NCBI GenBank assembly: GCA_947502635.1
Contig: CANNAN010000002.1
Coordinates: 1 to 64,000 of the forward strand
Direction of reading: 5' to 3'
Length of the DNA stretch: 64,000 nucleotides
From: an uncultured Flavobacteriaceae bacterium
Lineage (GTDB): Bacteria; Bacteroidota; Bacteroidia; Flavobacteriales; Flavobacteriaceae
The position numbers were made by a program, and so were the translations under genes. Under the pieces are notes generated by a model that ran no database searches, was not told where the DNA came from, and saw only the letters and a list, made by a program, of their open reading frames with translations. Each line of letters starts with the position of its first letter. Position 1 is the stretch's first letter. Below are positions 50,806-60,343 of the stretch, piece after piece.

Positions 50806-51672
50806 ATGGAAGAAAAAAAGAAACCTAAAAAGATAAAACGAAAATTATTAGATAAGTATCGATTGGTGATACTTAATGAGGATACATTTGAAGAGCGCTT
50901 ATCGTTTAAGTTAACGCGATTAAATGTTTTTGTTTTGGGCTCTTTAATATCCGTTTTTTTAATAACGTTTACTTATATATTAATAGCCTTTACTCCGCTT
51001 AGAGAATATATTCCAGGATATTCGTCGACAGCTTTAAAAAAGCAAGCCACAGAATTAAATTACAAAACAGATTCTTTGCAACGCGTTATTGCTATGAATG
51101 AACTGTATTATTCTTCAATAAAAAAGGTGTTGAAAGGAGATGTGAGTGCAAGTGATTTTAATAAAGATTCCATTATCGAGGCTGTTAGAACAGAAGCAAG
51201 TGATGTTGATTTTGCTCCTATATTAGAAGATTCAATTTTAAGAGAGAAAGTAGATAAAGAAGACAAATATAATCTGTTTGAGTCTGCCACATCTTCAACT
51301 AACTTTGTGTTATTTCCGCCAGCAAATGGCACCATAAGTGAACCCTATAATTTAAAAGAAAAACATTATGCTGTAGATATCGTATTAGCTAAAGATACGC
51401 CTATAAAGGCAACTGCAGATGGTATTGTGATTTTTGCAGAATGGACAGTCAATACAGGGTATGTTATTATTATAGAACATAGTTATGGATTAATCTCTAT
51501 TTATAAACACAATTCTGCACTAACAAAAATACAAGGTGATTTGGTTAAAGCAGGAGAAGTCATTGCTACAGCAGGAAATACAGGAGAGTTGTCAACAGGG
51601 CCACATTTGCATTTTGAACTCTGGAATGATGGCTACCCAATTAATCCAACAAATTTTATAGATTTTAAATGA
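50806..51672 (+). CDS. M23-family metallopeptidase, membrane anchored
   Basis: A Lys-rich cytoplasmic start (MEEKKKPKKIKRKLL), one membrane helix at about 44-66, a coiled-coil-like stalk and a C-terminal LytM domain (about 175-285). The zinc ligands are visible as HYAVDI (H-x3-D) and GPHLHFELW (H-x-H); the catalytic His is in IIEHSYGLISIYKHN. It is therefore a likely active murein endopeptidase. ATG at 50806 is preferred to a TTG three codons upstream. Divergent from tatA. Confidence 0.93.
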   Translation: MEEKKKPKKIKRKLLDKYRLVILNEDTFEERLSFKLTRLNVFVLGSLISVFLITFTYILIAFTPLREYIPGYSSTALKKQATELNYKTDSLQRVIAMNELYYSSIKKVLKGDVSASDFNKDSIIEAVRTEASDVDFAPILEDSILREKVDKEDKYNLFESATSSTNFVLFPPANGTISEPYNLKEKHYAVDIVLAKDTPIKATADGIVIFAEWTVNTGYVIIIEHSYGLISIYKHNSALTKIQGDLVKAGEVIATAGNTGELSTGPHLHFELWNDGYPINPTNFIDFK

Positions 51673-51805
51673 AAAAAGCCCTCAGTATTCAGTTGCAGTA
51701 TTTAGTTCACAAAAACTACTTTACTAATCTGATGAAGCATATTTTATCTTTCGTCTTTTTCAAAACCCATTAAACTCTCTTGATTTTTAAAATACAAACA
51801 AGATT

Positions 51806-53299
51806 ATGTTATCATTAAAATCGGTATTAGCAAAACCATTTGCAAGGCGCATTTATAAAAACATTCAAAAGTGGTCTAACAACCCTGTTGAAACCCAAGA
51901 GAAAGTGTTTCAAAATTTAATATTAAAAGCCGTAGACACTGAGTTTGGCAAGGATCACGATTTTATAAGTATAAATTCTCATGCAGATTTTGTTAAAAGT
52001 GTTCCAATTCGTGATTATGAGGCTCTTAAACCTTATGTAGAAAAAGTGGTAGCTGGAGAAGAAAACATTCTTTGGCTGGGAAAACCTATTTACTTTGCAA
52101 AAACATCTGGAACAACTTCAGGGTCTAAATACATCCCTATTACCAAAGAAAGTATGCCTGCACATGTAGAGGCAGCTCGAAATGCTATTTTAATGTATAT
52201 TCATGAAACAGGTAACAGTAAGTTTGTAGATGGAAAAATGATTTTTCTCCAAGGTAGCCCAATCCTAAATGAACAAAATGGCATTCAGCTAGGGAGACTT
52301 TCGGGTATTGTAGCACATTATGTTCCTAAATATCTTCAAAAAAACAGATTACCATCTTGGGAAACTAATTGTATTGATGATTGGGAAACTAAAGTAGATG
52401 CTATAGTTGAAGAAACCTTACCTGAGAATATGACTATAATCTCTGGGATACCTTCATGGGTGCAAATGTATTTTGAAAAACTTCAACAGAAAACAGGTAA
52501 AAAAATAGGAGATATTTTTAAAAACTTCAATTTATTTATCTTTGGAGGTGTTAATTATGAACCTTACAGAGCCAAGTTTGAAAGTTTAATAGGAAGGAGA
52601 GTTGATAGTATAGAGTTATATCCTGCTAGTGAAGGTTTTTTTGCATTTCAAGATACCCAAAAAGAAAAAGGGATGTTACTCCAATTGAATTCTGGTATCT
52701 TTTATGAATTTGTGAAAACAGAAGAATTCTTTAATGAAAATCCTAAAAGAATTACGATTAAAGATGTTGAAATAGGTGTAAATTACGTGATGATTATTTC
52801 GTCTAATGCCGGTCTTTGGGCATATAATATAGGAGATACAGTGCAGTTTACTTCAACAAAACCCTATAGAGTTATTGTTTCTGGGCGTATAAAACATTTT
52901 ATTTCGGCTTTTGGAGAACATGTTATAGGTAAAGAAGTAGAACAGGCAATGCAAGAAGCGCTTTTAAACTCAAGTATTAGTGTGTCGGAGTTTACGGTGG
53001 CGCCGCAAATAAACCCCAAAAAGGGTTTGCCATATCATGAATGGTTTGTAGAATTTGAAGAGGAGCCTGAAGATATTTTAGGTTTAGCAAAAAAAATAGA
53101 TGAATCACTTCAAAAGCAAAATTCGTATTATTTTGATCTAATTAACGGAAAAATATTACAGACACTTAAAATAACCAAGGTTAGAAAGGGTGGTTTTCAA
53201 GATTATATGAAGTCTATTGGGAAGCTAGGAGGTCAAAATAAATTACCAAGATTGTCGAACGATAGAAAAATAGTTGATGAGTTTCCTCATGTAGATTAA
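51806..53299 (+). CDS. GH3 auxin-responsive promoter family (acyl-adenylate-forming) protein
   Basis: 497 aa with the GH3-fold ATP-binding motif AKTSGTTSGSKYIPITKES (about 93), YPASEGFFAFQ (about 275) and the lid region GRIKHFISAFGEHV (about 360). Plant GH3 enzymes adenylate carboxylic acids and join them to amino acids; bacterial relatives are common in Bacteroidota and their substrates are unknown. It lies 39 bp before the 562-aa gene, so the two are probably co-transcribed. Confidence 0.92.
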   Translation: MLSLKSVLAKPFARRIYKNIQKWSNNPVETQEKVFQNLILKAVDTEFGKDHDFISINSHADFVKSVPIRDYEALKPYVEKVVAGEENILWLGKPIYFAKTSGTTSGSKYIPITKESMPAHVEAARNAILMYIHETGNSKFVDGKMIFLQGSPILNEQNGIQLGRLSGIVAHYVPKYLQKNRLPSWETNCIDDWETKVDAIVEETLPENMTIISGIPSWVQMYFEKLQQKTGKKIGDIFKNFNLFIFGGVNYEPYRAKFESLIGRRVDSIELYPASEGFFAFQDTQKEKGMLLQLNSGIFYEFVKTEEFFNENPKRITIKDVEIGVNYVMIISSNAGLWAYNIGDTVQFTSTKPYRVIVSGRIKHFISAFGEHVIGKEVEQAMQEALLNSSISVSEFTVAPQINPKKGLPYHEWFVEFEEEPEDILGLAKKIDESLQKQNSYYFDLINGKILQTLKITKVRKGGFQDYMKSIGKLGGQNKLPRLSNDRKIVDEFPHVD

Positions 53300-53338
53300 G
53301 CCAAATAATACTATCTTTGGGGGATATTTAAAAGATAA

Positions 53339-55027
53339 ATGAGTAACAAAACGCATCATTCTAGAACTAGAGCTCAAGAAAGCTCGAATGCCATTGAGAG
53401 GATGTATATTACGATGCGCCATTTATTCAATAGAGGCTTTTATAAGCCGATGGGTATTTCTGGTGAAACTTTAAGACAAGCCTTATTGCTATTACGTCCA
53501 GAAATCTATGGTTCTGTAGGGGAAGAAAAAGCCGAATTAGAGGGCCTACTTTATGTAATAGATAGGCTTCCTGCTGGTATTGAGGAATGTACATTTATTA
53601 ATTTAACCAGTGATGAAGGTTATGGGAATTCTCATTTTAAGCCTATAATTCCAGAAAAAAGACGTCGTAATTGTTATAGAATAGATGCTGAACAAATGAA
53701 CATTGAGATTACCCGAGGGCGATCAGAAATCTATGATATCTTAACACATCTCACTTTTCTTTTTATTGAATCTCATAAAATAAGTAATCGCGTTTTAATT
53801 GATGAACAGGGGTCAACAACAAGAGATTGGATAAAGCTTGAAAAAGCAGTTTTATCAAAAAAGAAACTCACAAGGGATGAGCGTGAGGTTGCTATTACTC
53901 ATTTAGCCAATATTTTAGGAAGAACGTTTAATGAATTAAGATCTGTTTATGATGAGTTTGCTACGTCTTCGCAACCAGAAAGATTGCTTCATATTGTATA
54001 TTGGTTGGGTAAATTAGCTATAGAGGAACAAGTACACAATAATAAAAGAACCGTAACATTTAGTCCTGTATTAAGAGAGCGTATAGGGCACCATATACAT
54101 GGAGAAGTCTGGGCAGATACGATAAAAGAGGTTTTGTTTAAAAATAACTTATTAGAAAGGCCAATACATATAATTAGTGCGAATATGCATAGTGTTATGA
54201 ATACGCTTTTTGTGTCTAGTGTGTTAAAACCAACGACATCTAAAAAAGATGTTTTTGAAGTGTATGAATCTTTAAGTAAAAAAGAAAATGAAGGACTTCG
54301 AAATAAAGTAAATAAAGAGGCGTTACATCGAGGAATGCTCTATATTAAGGATACATCTGGAGCTAATATAGATGTTCAAATTTTTGATACTAATAAAATA
54401 GATGTTTCTAAAACAGATATTGAAGTTAGTGAAAAAGTATTAAAACAAGAGAAACCTGTTATATTAGTCATGGATTATGCTTTTGGAGAGCAAGCGTATG
54501 AGACGATAGATGAGTTATTGAAACCATACAATAAGAAGGGAAAGAAAATCCATTTAAATGTGGAATCGGTATCTATAATGGGTAAAGCAGGAATTTTAGA
54601 AGGAGGAAAAGGAGATATTATGATCCCTTCAGCTCATATTTTTGAAGGTACTGCCGATAATTATCCTTTTGCAAATGAGCTTAAGAAGGAAGACTTAGAA
54701 GGACAAGGCGTCGATATTTATGAAGGTTCTATGATTACAGTATTAGGGACATCATTACAGAATAAAGATATTTTGAAATTCTTTTACAACTCAACCTGGC
54801 AGGTGATAGGATTGGAAATGGAAGGGGCACACTATCAAAAGGCAATTCAAGCAGCTTCCAAAGTTAGAGGGAGTATTAGTCCCGATGTAAAAGTTAGGTA
54901 TGCTTATTATGCTAGTGATAATCCTTTGGAAACAGGAGCAACACTTGCTTCAGGGGGCTTAGGGACTTCAGGCGTAAGACCTACATATTTAATAACAAGA
55001 ACGATATTAAAACAAATACTTAATTAA
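53339..55027 (+). CDS. conserved Bacteroidota protein with phosphorylase-like end (probably DUF6909)
   Basis: 562 aa, no signal peptide. I recall this highly conserved flavobacterial family under DUF6909. The first half (RTRAQESSNAIERMYITMRH, GETLRQALLLLRPEIYGS) is helical. The second half ends in a segment resembling nucleoside phosphorylases: GQGVDIYEGSMITVLGTSLQ, then VIGLEMEGAHYQKAIQAASK (the MEG element of purine phosphorylases) and YASDNPL. A nucleosidase-type activity is possible but unproven. It precedes the polysaccharide operon by 13 bp. Confidence 0.7.
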   Translation: MSNKTHHSRTRAQESSNAIERMYITMRHLFNRGFYKPMGISGETLRQALLLLRPEIYGSVGEEKAELEGLLYVIDRLPAGIEECTFINLTSDEGYGNSHFKPIIPEKRRRNCYRIDAEQMNIEITRGRSEIYDILTHLTFLFIESHKISNRVLIDEQGSTTRDWIKLEKAVLSKKKLTRDEREVAITHLANILGRTFNELRSVYDEFATSSQPERLLHIVYWLGKLAIEEQVHNNKRTVTFSPVLRERIGHHIHGEVWADTIKEVLFKNNLLERPIHIISANMHSVMNTLFVSSVLKPTTSKKDVFEVYESLSKKENEGLRNKVNKEALHRGMLYIKDTSGANIDVQIFDTNKIDVSKTDIEVSEKVLKQEKPVILVMDYAFGEQAYETIDELLKPYNKKGKKIHLNVESVSIMGKAGILEGGKGDIMIPSAHIFEGTADNYPFANELKKEDLEGQGVDIYEGSMITVLGTSLQNKDILKFFYNSTWQVIGLEMEGAHYQKAIQAASKVRGSISPDVKVRYAYYASDNPLETGATLASGGLGTSGVRPTYLITRTILKQILN

Positions 55028-55040
55028 AATACATATAATT

Positions 55041-56114
55041 ATGAGCAAAGATTTGCCACAACCACAGCAATCTGAAGAAGTAGATTTAGGGCAATTATTT
55101 AAGCTAATAGGAAATGCTTTTAACAATTTCTTTCGTTTTATAGGGAGTCTTTTTAATAAGCTTTTTTTAGCGTTTGTTTGGTTGGTCTTTTTTGTAAAGA
55201 AACATGCCTTGAAATTAGTAATTGCAGGTGTTGCTGGTATTGTTCTGGGGATGGTATTAGAAAAAACATCTGAACCTGTTTATACATCTTATGTTATAGT
55301 AAAACAAAATTATAACGTAGGAGGAAACCTGAATAATGCTATTAGTTATTACAATGCTTTATTAAAGCAAGGAGATGTAAGTGCTTTAGAAAATATTTTA
55401 GGTATTAGATCGGTTGAAACGGAGTCTATTTTAAATTTTGAACTGAGATCAGTTGTTAGTGAGAATGAAAAACTTCAAGAGTTTGATACTTACCTTAAAA
55501 CACTAGATACGTCATTAGTGAAAAACGTAGAGTATAAAGACTTTTTAAAAAATTCAAAAGATTACAATCATCAATATCAACAGATAACCATTAAAGCGAA
55601 AGAACGAAATAATTTTGATTCAGTTTTTGAGAAGATTATTAGTAATATTAGTTCAAATACATATTTTAAACGAGAGCAAGAAAAGGACTTAAGTGAATTG
55701 AAAGAACAGGCTTCGGCAATTTCTAAATCATTAATTAAATCGGATACATTACTAGCAATTTACCAAAAAGCGATTGTAAAATCAGCAGAAAATAATAATG
55801 ACTCTCAGACTAAAATCACTATAGATAATAAAGGAAATGAAAGTTCGACTAAAGAATTCGAGCTTTATACTAAAGATTTAGAATTAAGACAAGCTTTAGT
55901 TGAAATTGAAAGAGAAATAGCCAATAAAGAACATATTGTAGAAATTACCTCTAGTAAACAAGATAGTGGAACCATAGATAATAAGAAAGAGTTTTTCGGT
56001 AAACCCGTTAGTCCTAGAAAGTATTATGCGTTTATGTTAACTATACTTACATTTATAGCTTTATTAGGGATGAACTTTGTTAAGTTTTTAAAACGATATG
56101 AAAATAAAATATAA
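55041..56114 (+). CDS. Wzz-like polysaccharide chain-length regulator
   Basis: 357 aa with membrane helices at about 40-55 and 62-80 near the start (VWLVFFVKKHALKLVIAGVA) and one near the end (about 330-350; YYAFMLTILTFIALLG), enclosing a periplasmic coiled-coil region. The Pro-rich lead to the last helix (FFGKPVSPRKYYAFM) is typical of Wzz/co-polymerase proteins. It opens the surface-polysaccharide operon, with 3 bp before rfbB. Confidence 0.82.
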   Translation: MSKDLPQPQQSEEVDLGQLFKLIGNAFNNFFRFIGSLFNKLFLAFVWLVFFVKKHALKLVIAGVAGIVLGMVLEKTSEPVYTSYVIVKQNYNVGGNLNNAISYYNALLKQGDVSALENILGIRSVETESILNFELRSVVSENEKLQEFDTYLKTLDTSLVKNVEYKDFLKNSKDYNHQYQQITIKAKERNNFDSVFEKIISNISSNTYFKREQEKDLSELKEQASAISKSLIKSDTLLAIYQKAIVKSAENNNDSQTKITIDNKGNESSTKEFELYTKDLELRQALVEIEREIANKEHIVEITSSKQDSGTIDNKKEFFGKPVSPRKYYAFMLTILTFIALLGMNFVKFLKRYENKI

Positions 56115-56117
56115 TAA

Positions 56118-57125
56118 ATGACGATTTTAATAACTGGAGGTGCAGGATTTATTGGGTCTAATTTTATTGTTTACTTTCTAAAGCAACATCCTCTTGTTAA
56201 AATAATAAATATAGATAAACTTACCTATGCAGGTGAGTTATCTAATTTGAATGAAGTTAAAAACAATGATAATTATAAGTTTATTGAAGGAGATATTTGT
56301 GATAGGAGTCTAATAGAGCGCTTATTTAAGAAGTATAATTTCACTGGCGTTATTCATTTTGCAGCAGAGTCACATGTAGATAATTCTATAAAAACCCCTA
56401 ATGAGTTTATAAATACAAATGTTTTAGGAACATTTAATTTAATAGATGTTGCTAAAATCCATTGGATGGCGTCTCCAAACGAAATAAGAAAAGGTTATGA
56501 AGCATCTAGATTTCATCATATTTCTACAGATGAGGTTTATGGATCTTTAGGAGATATAGGTTTGTTTACAGAAGAAACGGCATATGCTCCTAATAGTCCT
56601 TATAGTGCATCAAAAGCATCTTCAGATTTTATTGTTAGAAGTTATTTTCATACTTACGGGATGAATGTGGTGACAACAAATTGTTCGAATAATTATGGGC
56701 CAAAACAGCATAACGAGAAATTAATTCCCACTATTATTAGAAAAGCATTAAAAGGAAAGAGTATTCCTATTTATGGCAAAGGAAATAATATTCGTGATTG
56801 GTTATACGTTAAAGATCATTGTAAAGGAATAGACTTGGTTTTTAATAAAGGAGTTTCAGGCGAAACATATAATATCGGAGGAGATAACGAACGAGATAAT
56901 TTATATATTGCAAATGTCATTTGTGATCTTTTAGATAAAGAATTACCGAAAGATAAATCATATAAAGACCAAATTACGTTTGTTAAAGACAGGCCTGGTC
57001 ATGATTATAGATATGCTATTGATGCGACTAAAATTGAAAAACAATTAGGGTGGAAAGCAGAAGAAAATTTTGAAACGGGAATAAGAAAAACAATTGATTG
57101 GTATATAAAAAAATATAGAGAATAA
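56118..57125 (+). CDS. rfbB: dTDP-glucose 4,6-dehydratase
   Basis: Second step of dTDP-L-rhamnose synthesis. Extended SDR with the NAD motif TGGAGFIGSNFIVYF, HFAAESHVDNSI, active-site STDEVYGSLG and YSASKASSDFIVRSY (Tyr-x3-Lys). Full length at 335 aa. The next gene starts directly after its stop codon. Confidence 0.97.
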   Translation: MTILITGGAGFIGSNFIVYFLKQHPLVKIINIDKLTYAGELSNLNEVKNNDNYKFIEGDICDRSLIERLFKKYNFTGVIHFAAESHVDNSIKTPNEFINTNVLGTFNLIDVAKIHWMASPNEIRKGYEASRFHHISTDEVYGSLGDIGLFTEETAYAPNSPYSASKASSDFIVRSYFHTYGMNVVTTNCSNNYGPKQHNEKLIPTIIRKALKGKSIPIYGKGNNIRDWLYVKDHCKGIDLVFNKGVSGETYNIGGDNERDNLYIANVICDLLDKELPKDKSYKDQITFVKDRPGHDYRYAIDATKIEKQLGWKAEENFETGIRKTIDWYIKKYRE

Positions 57126-57983
57126 ATGAAAGGGATTATATTGGCAGGAGGCTCTGGGACGCGTTTACATCCGCTTACTAAAGTAATAAGTAAACAGTTG
57201 ATGCCTGTTTATGATAAGCCTATGATTTATTACCCTTTAACAACGTTAATGTCAGCGGGAATAAATGATATTTTAATTATTTCGACATCAAAAGACACTC
57301 CTAATTTTAAAGACTTGTTAGGAGATGGTAGTGATTATGGATGTAGGTTTTATTATGCTGTTCAAGAGGCCCCTAATGGTTTAGCAGAAGCATTTTTAAT
57401 AGGTGAAGATTTTATTGGAAAGGATAGTGTAGCATTAATCTTAGGAGATAATATTTTTTATGGATCTGGACTTGAACAAATTTTAAAAGCTAATACAGTT
57501 CCCAATGGAGGTATTATTTTTGCATATCATGTTTTGGACCCTCAACGTTATGGTGTTGTAGAATTTGATAAAAATAATAAAGCGATTTCTATTGAAGAGA
57601 AACCAAAACAACCAAAATCTAATTTTGCAGTTCCAGGAATTTATTTTTATGATAATAAAGTGATTGATATTGCAAAAAAGATTAAGCCAAGTAAAAGAGG
57701 CGAATTAGAAATTACAGACGTTAATAAAGTATATTTAGAAAAAGGATTGCTTAATGTGGAAATTTTGGATAAAGGTACTGCGTGGTTAGATACAGGAACT
57801 TTTAATTCGCTAATGCAAGCTTCTCAATTTGTTCAGGTAATTGAAGAACGGCAAGGATTAAAAATAGGCTGTATTGAAGAAATAGCATATAAAATGGGGT
57901 ATATAGACAAGATTCAACTTAATAAACTTGCAAAGCCATTGCTTAAAAGTGGTTATGGAGAATATCTTCAGCAATTAATATAA
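57126..57983 (+). CDS. rfbA: glucose-1-phosphate thymidylyltransferase
   Basis: First step of dTDP-L-rhamnose synthesis, joining glucose-1-phosphate and dTTP. Nucleotidyltransferase motif [20 protein letters not shown] at the start, [37 protein letters not shown] and [14 protein letters not shown]. 285 aa, full length. One base separates it from rfbC. Confidence 0.97.
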   Translation: MKGIILAGGSGTRLHPLTKVISKQLMPVYDKPMIYYPLTTLMSAGINDILIISTSKDTPNFKDLLGDGSDYGCRFYYAVQEAPNGLAEAFLIGEDFIGKDSVALILGDNIFYGSGLEQILKANTVPNGGIIFAYHVLDPQRYGVVEFDKNNKAISIEEKPKQPKSNFAVPGIYFYDNKVIDIAKKIKPSKRGELEITDVNKVYLEKGLLNVEILDKGTAWLDTGTFNSLMQASQFVQVIEERQGLKIGCIEEIAYKMGYIDKIQLNKLAKPLLKSGYGEYLQQLI

Positions 57984-57984
57984 T

Positions 57985-58536
57985 ATGATAGTTGAAGAAA
58001 CATATTTAAAAGAATGTTTTGTTTTAAAACCAAAAGTGTTTGAAGATGAAAGAGGCTTTTTTTTTGAAAGTTTTAATAAAAAGATCTTTGAAACAAAAAC
58101 AGGAATTACTGCTAATTTTGTACAAGACAATCAATCAAAATCTTCAAAAGGGGTTTTAAGAGGTATGCATTTTCAAACTGAAGAATATGCCCAAGCGAAG
58201 TTAATACAAGTTATTAAAGGAAAAGTATTTGATGTTTGTGTCGATATTAGAAAAGAATCTCCAACTTTTGGTAAGAACTTTTCTATCATTTTAGACGATA
58301 TTGATCATAAACAGGTTTATATTCCCAAAGGGTTTGCGCATGGCTTTTTAGTTTTGGAAGACGATACTATCTTTTCTTATAAATGTGATAATTTTTATAA
58401 CAAAGAATCGGAATCAGGTATTTTGTATAATGATGAAGATTTAAACATAGAGTGGAATTTCCCTTTTGAAAAACTTATCGTATCAGAAAAAGATAAACAA
58501 CTACCTTCATTTAAAGATTTTGTAAATGAGTATTAA
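57985..58536 (+). CDS. rfbC: dTDP-4-dehydrorhamnose 3,5-epimerase
   Basis: Cupin-fold epimerase of 183 aa. FVQDNQSKSSKGVLRGMHFQ carries the catalytic His and KVFDVCVDIRKESPTFG plus YIPKGFAHGFLVLED give the rest of the active-site signature. The stop codon overlaps the start of rfbD by 11 bases. Confidence 0.96.
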   Translation: MIVEETYLKECFVLKPKVFEDERGFFFESFNKKIFETKTGITANFVQDNQSKSSKGVLRGMHFQTEEYAQAKLIQVIKGKVFDVCVDIRKESPTFGKNFSIILDDIDHKQVYIPKGFAHGFLVLEDDTIFSYKCDNFYNKESESGILYNDEDLNIEWNFPFEKLIVSEKDKQLPSFKDFVNEY

Positions 58537-59320
58537 GGTTTTAGTAACAGGTGCGAATGGGCAATTAGGAAAAACCATCAAAGAGTTATATTCTGATAAG
58601 AAGAATAATGGTCTTGATTTTGTTTTTGTGTCTAAAGCAGAATTGGATATTACAAAAGAGAGAGAATTAAAACTTTTTTTTATTAATAACACCTTTGATT
58701 ATTGTATAAATTGTGCTGCATATACAAATGTTGAGCAGGCAGAAAAAACTCCAGAAATTGCGTTTAAAGTAAATGCTGAAGGGGTTAAAAGTTTAGCTCA
58801 AGTCTGTAAAGAAAGGAAAGTTGTATTAATTCACATATCAACTGATTATGTGTTTGATGGAGAAAAAGAGGATCCCTATAAAATCAGCGATACTCCTAAC
58901 CCTATAAATGAGTATGGAAAATCGAAACTTCAAGGGGAGAAGTATATTCAAGAAATATTCAAGAAATATTTTATTATTAGGACCTCATGGTTATATTCAA
59001 AAGAGTATGGGCATAATTTTTACAAAACCATTTTAAGTAAAGTAAATACTGAAACGGAATTACTTATTAGAGATGACCAGCGAGGTTGCCCAACAGATAC
59101 AATTAATTTATCAAAATATATTTATCAATTAATTAAAATGCAATCTGTAAAGTATGGTATAAAACACTGCTGCGATGGAAAAGATATGACTTGGTTTGCA
59201 TTTGCAAAACAAATTTTAAAAGAGAATAATTTAGAAAACCAAATAAGACTTGGTAGAGCAAAGAAATACTTTACTTTTGCACAAAGACCAAAACAATCAA
59301 TTTTATTAAATAGTAAATAA
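58526..59320 (+). CDS. rfbD: dTDP-4-dehydrorhamnose reductase, short at the C-terminus
   Basis: Last step of dTDP-L-rhamnose synthesis. NADPH motif VLVTGANGQLGKTIKELY, NCAAYTNVEQAEKTPEIAF, STDYVFDGEKEDPY and YGKSKLQGEKYI (Tyr-x3-Lys), then RTSWLYSKEYGHNFYKT. The protein ends right after the RPKQSILLNSK element. Relatives normally continue for some 20-30 residues with a final Trp-containing helix, so this copy is truncated compared with the family. Whether it is still active is uncertain. Confidence 0.93.
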   Translation: MSIKVLVTGANGQLGKTIKELYSDKKNNGLDFVFVSKAELDITKERELKLFFINNTFDYCINCAAYTNVEQAEKTPEIAFKVNAEGVKSLAQVCKERKVVLIHISTDYVFDGEKEDPYKISDTPNPINEYGKSKLQGEKYIQEIFKKYFIIRTSWLYSKEYGHNFYKTILSKVNTETELLIRDDQRGCPTDTINLSKYIYQLIKMQSVKYGIKHCCDGKDMTWFAFAKQILKENNLENQIRLGRAKKYFTFAQRPKQSILLNSK

Positions 59321-59326
59321 ACACAT

Positions 59327-60343
59327 ATGTTTGATTTAAAAGGAAAATCTTTATTAATAACAGGAGGAACAGGATCCTTAGGAAAAGCATTAACAAAGCA
59401 TATTTTAAATAAATATCCTGAAATAAAGAAGCTTGTTATTTTCTCAAGAGATGAACAAAAGCAATTTCAAATGGCTCAGGAGTTCCCTGTTGATAAATAT
59501 CCTCAAATACGATTTTTTATAGGAGATGTTAGAGATAAAGAACGCTTAATTAGGGCATTTCAACATATTGATTATGTTATTCATGCAGCAGCTATGAAAC
59601 ATGTACATATTGCTGAGTACAATCCTGATGAATGCATTAAAACTAACATTGGTGGTGCCGAAAATGTGGTAGATGCTTGTTTTAAAACAAAAGTTAGCAG
59701 AGTCGTTGCTTTATCAACAGATAAAGCTTGTGCTCCCATAAACCTTTATGGAGCAACAAAGCTTACATCAGATAAGCTTTTTGTTGCAGCGAATAATATA
59801 AAAGGAGAGAACCCTATTAAGTTTTCTGTTGTTAGATATGGAAATGTTATGGGGTCTAATGGATCAGTAATTCCTTTTTTTATTAATAAGAAAAAAGAAG
59901 GGGCATTGCCAATTACAGACCCTAATATGACTCGATTTAATATTTCTTTGCAAGGAGGTGTTGATATGGTAATGCATGCTTTAGAACACGCTTGGGGAGG
60001 AGAATTATTTGTTCCAAAAATACCATCATATAAAATTATGGATGTAGCGAATGCGATTGGACCAGAATGTGAGAAGTTAGTTGTGGGTATTAGACCAGGA
60101 GAAAAGGTACATGAAGAAATGATTACGCCTTCAGATTCATTTTACACTTATGATTTGGGTAAGTATTATGCGATTTTACCAACTACACCTATGTGGAAAC
60201 TAGAAGATTTCTTGTCTACATTTAATGCTAAAAAAGTATCTTTAGGCTTCAGCTATAATTCTGGTGAAAATGCGGAATGGGAAACAGTTGAAACTCTCAG
60301 AACTTTAATTAAAGAACATGTAGATTCTAATTTTTCAGCATAA
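59327..60343 (+). CDS. pseB: UDP-N-acetylglucosamine 4,6-dehydratase (inverting)
   Basis: First step of pseudaminic-acid-type sugar synthesis. SDR with TGGTGSLGKALTKHILNKY, VIHAAAMKHVHIAEYNPDEC (the AAxKHV signature of PseB/FlaA1), ALSTDKACAPINLYGATKLT (Tyr-x3-Lys) and VRYGNVMGSNGSVIPFFINK. 338 aa, as expected. The stop TAA overlaps the pseC ATG by one base. Confidence 0.95.
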   Translation: MFDLKGKSLLITGGTGSLGKALTKHILNKYPEIKKLVIFSRDEQKQFQMAQEFPVDKYPQIRFFIGDVRDKERLIRAFQHIDYVIHAAAMKHVHIAEYNPDECIKTNIGGAENVVDACFKTKVSRVVALSTDKACAPINLYGATKLTSDKLFVAANNIKGENPIKFSVVRYGNVMGSNGSVIPFFINKKKEGALPITDPNMTRFNISLQGGVDMVMHALEHAWGGELFVPKIPSYKIMDVANAIGPECEKLVVGIRPGEKVHEEMITPSDSFYTYDLGKYYAILPTTPMWKLEDFLSTFNAKKVSLGFSYNSGENAEWETVETLRTLIKEHVDSNFSA

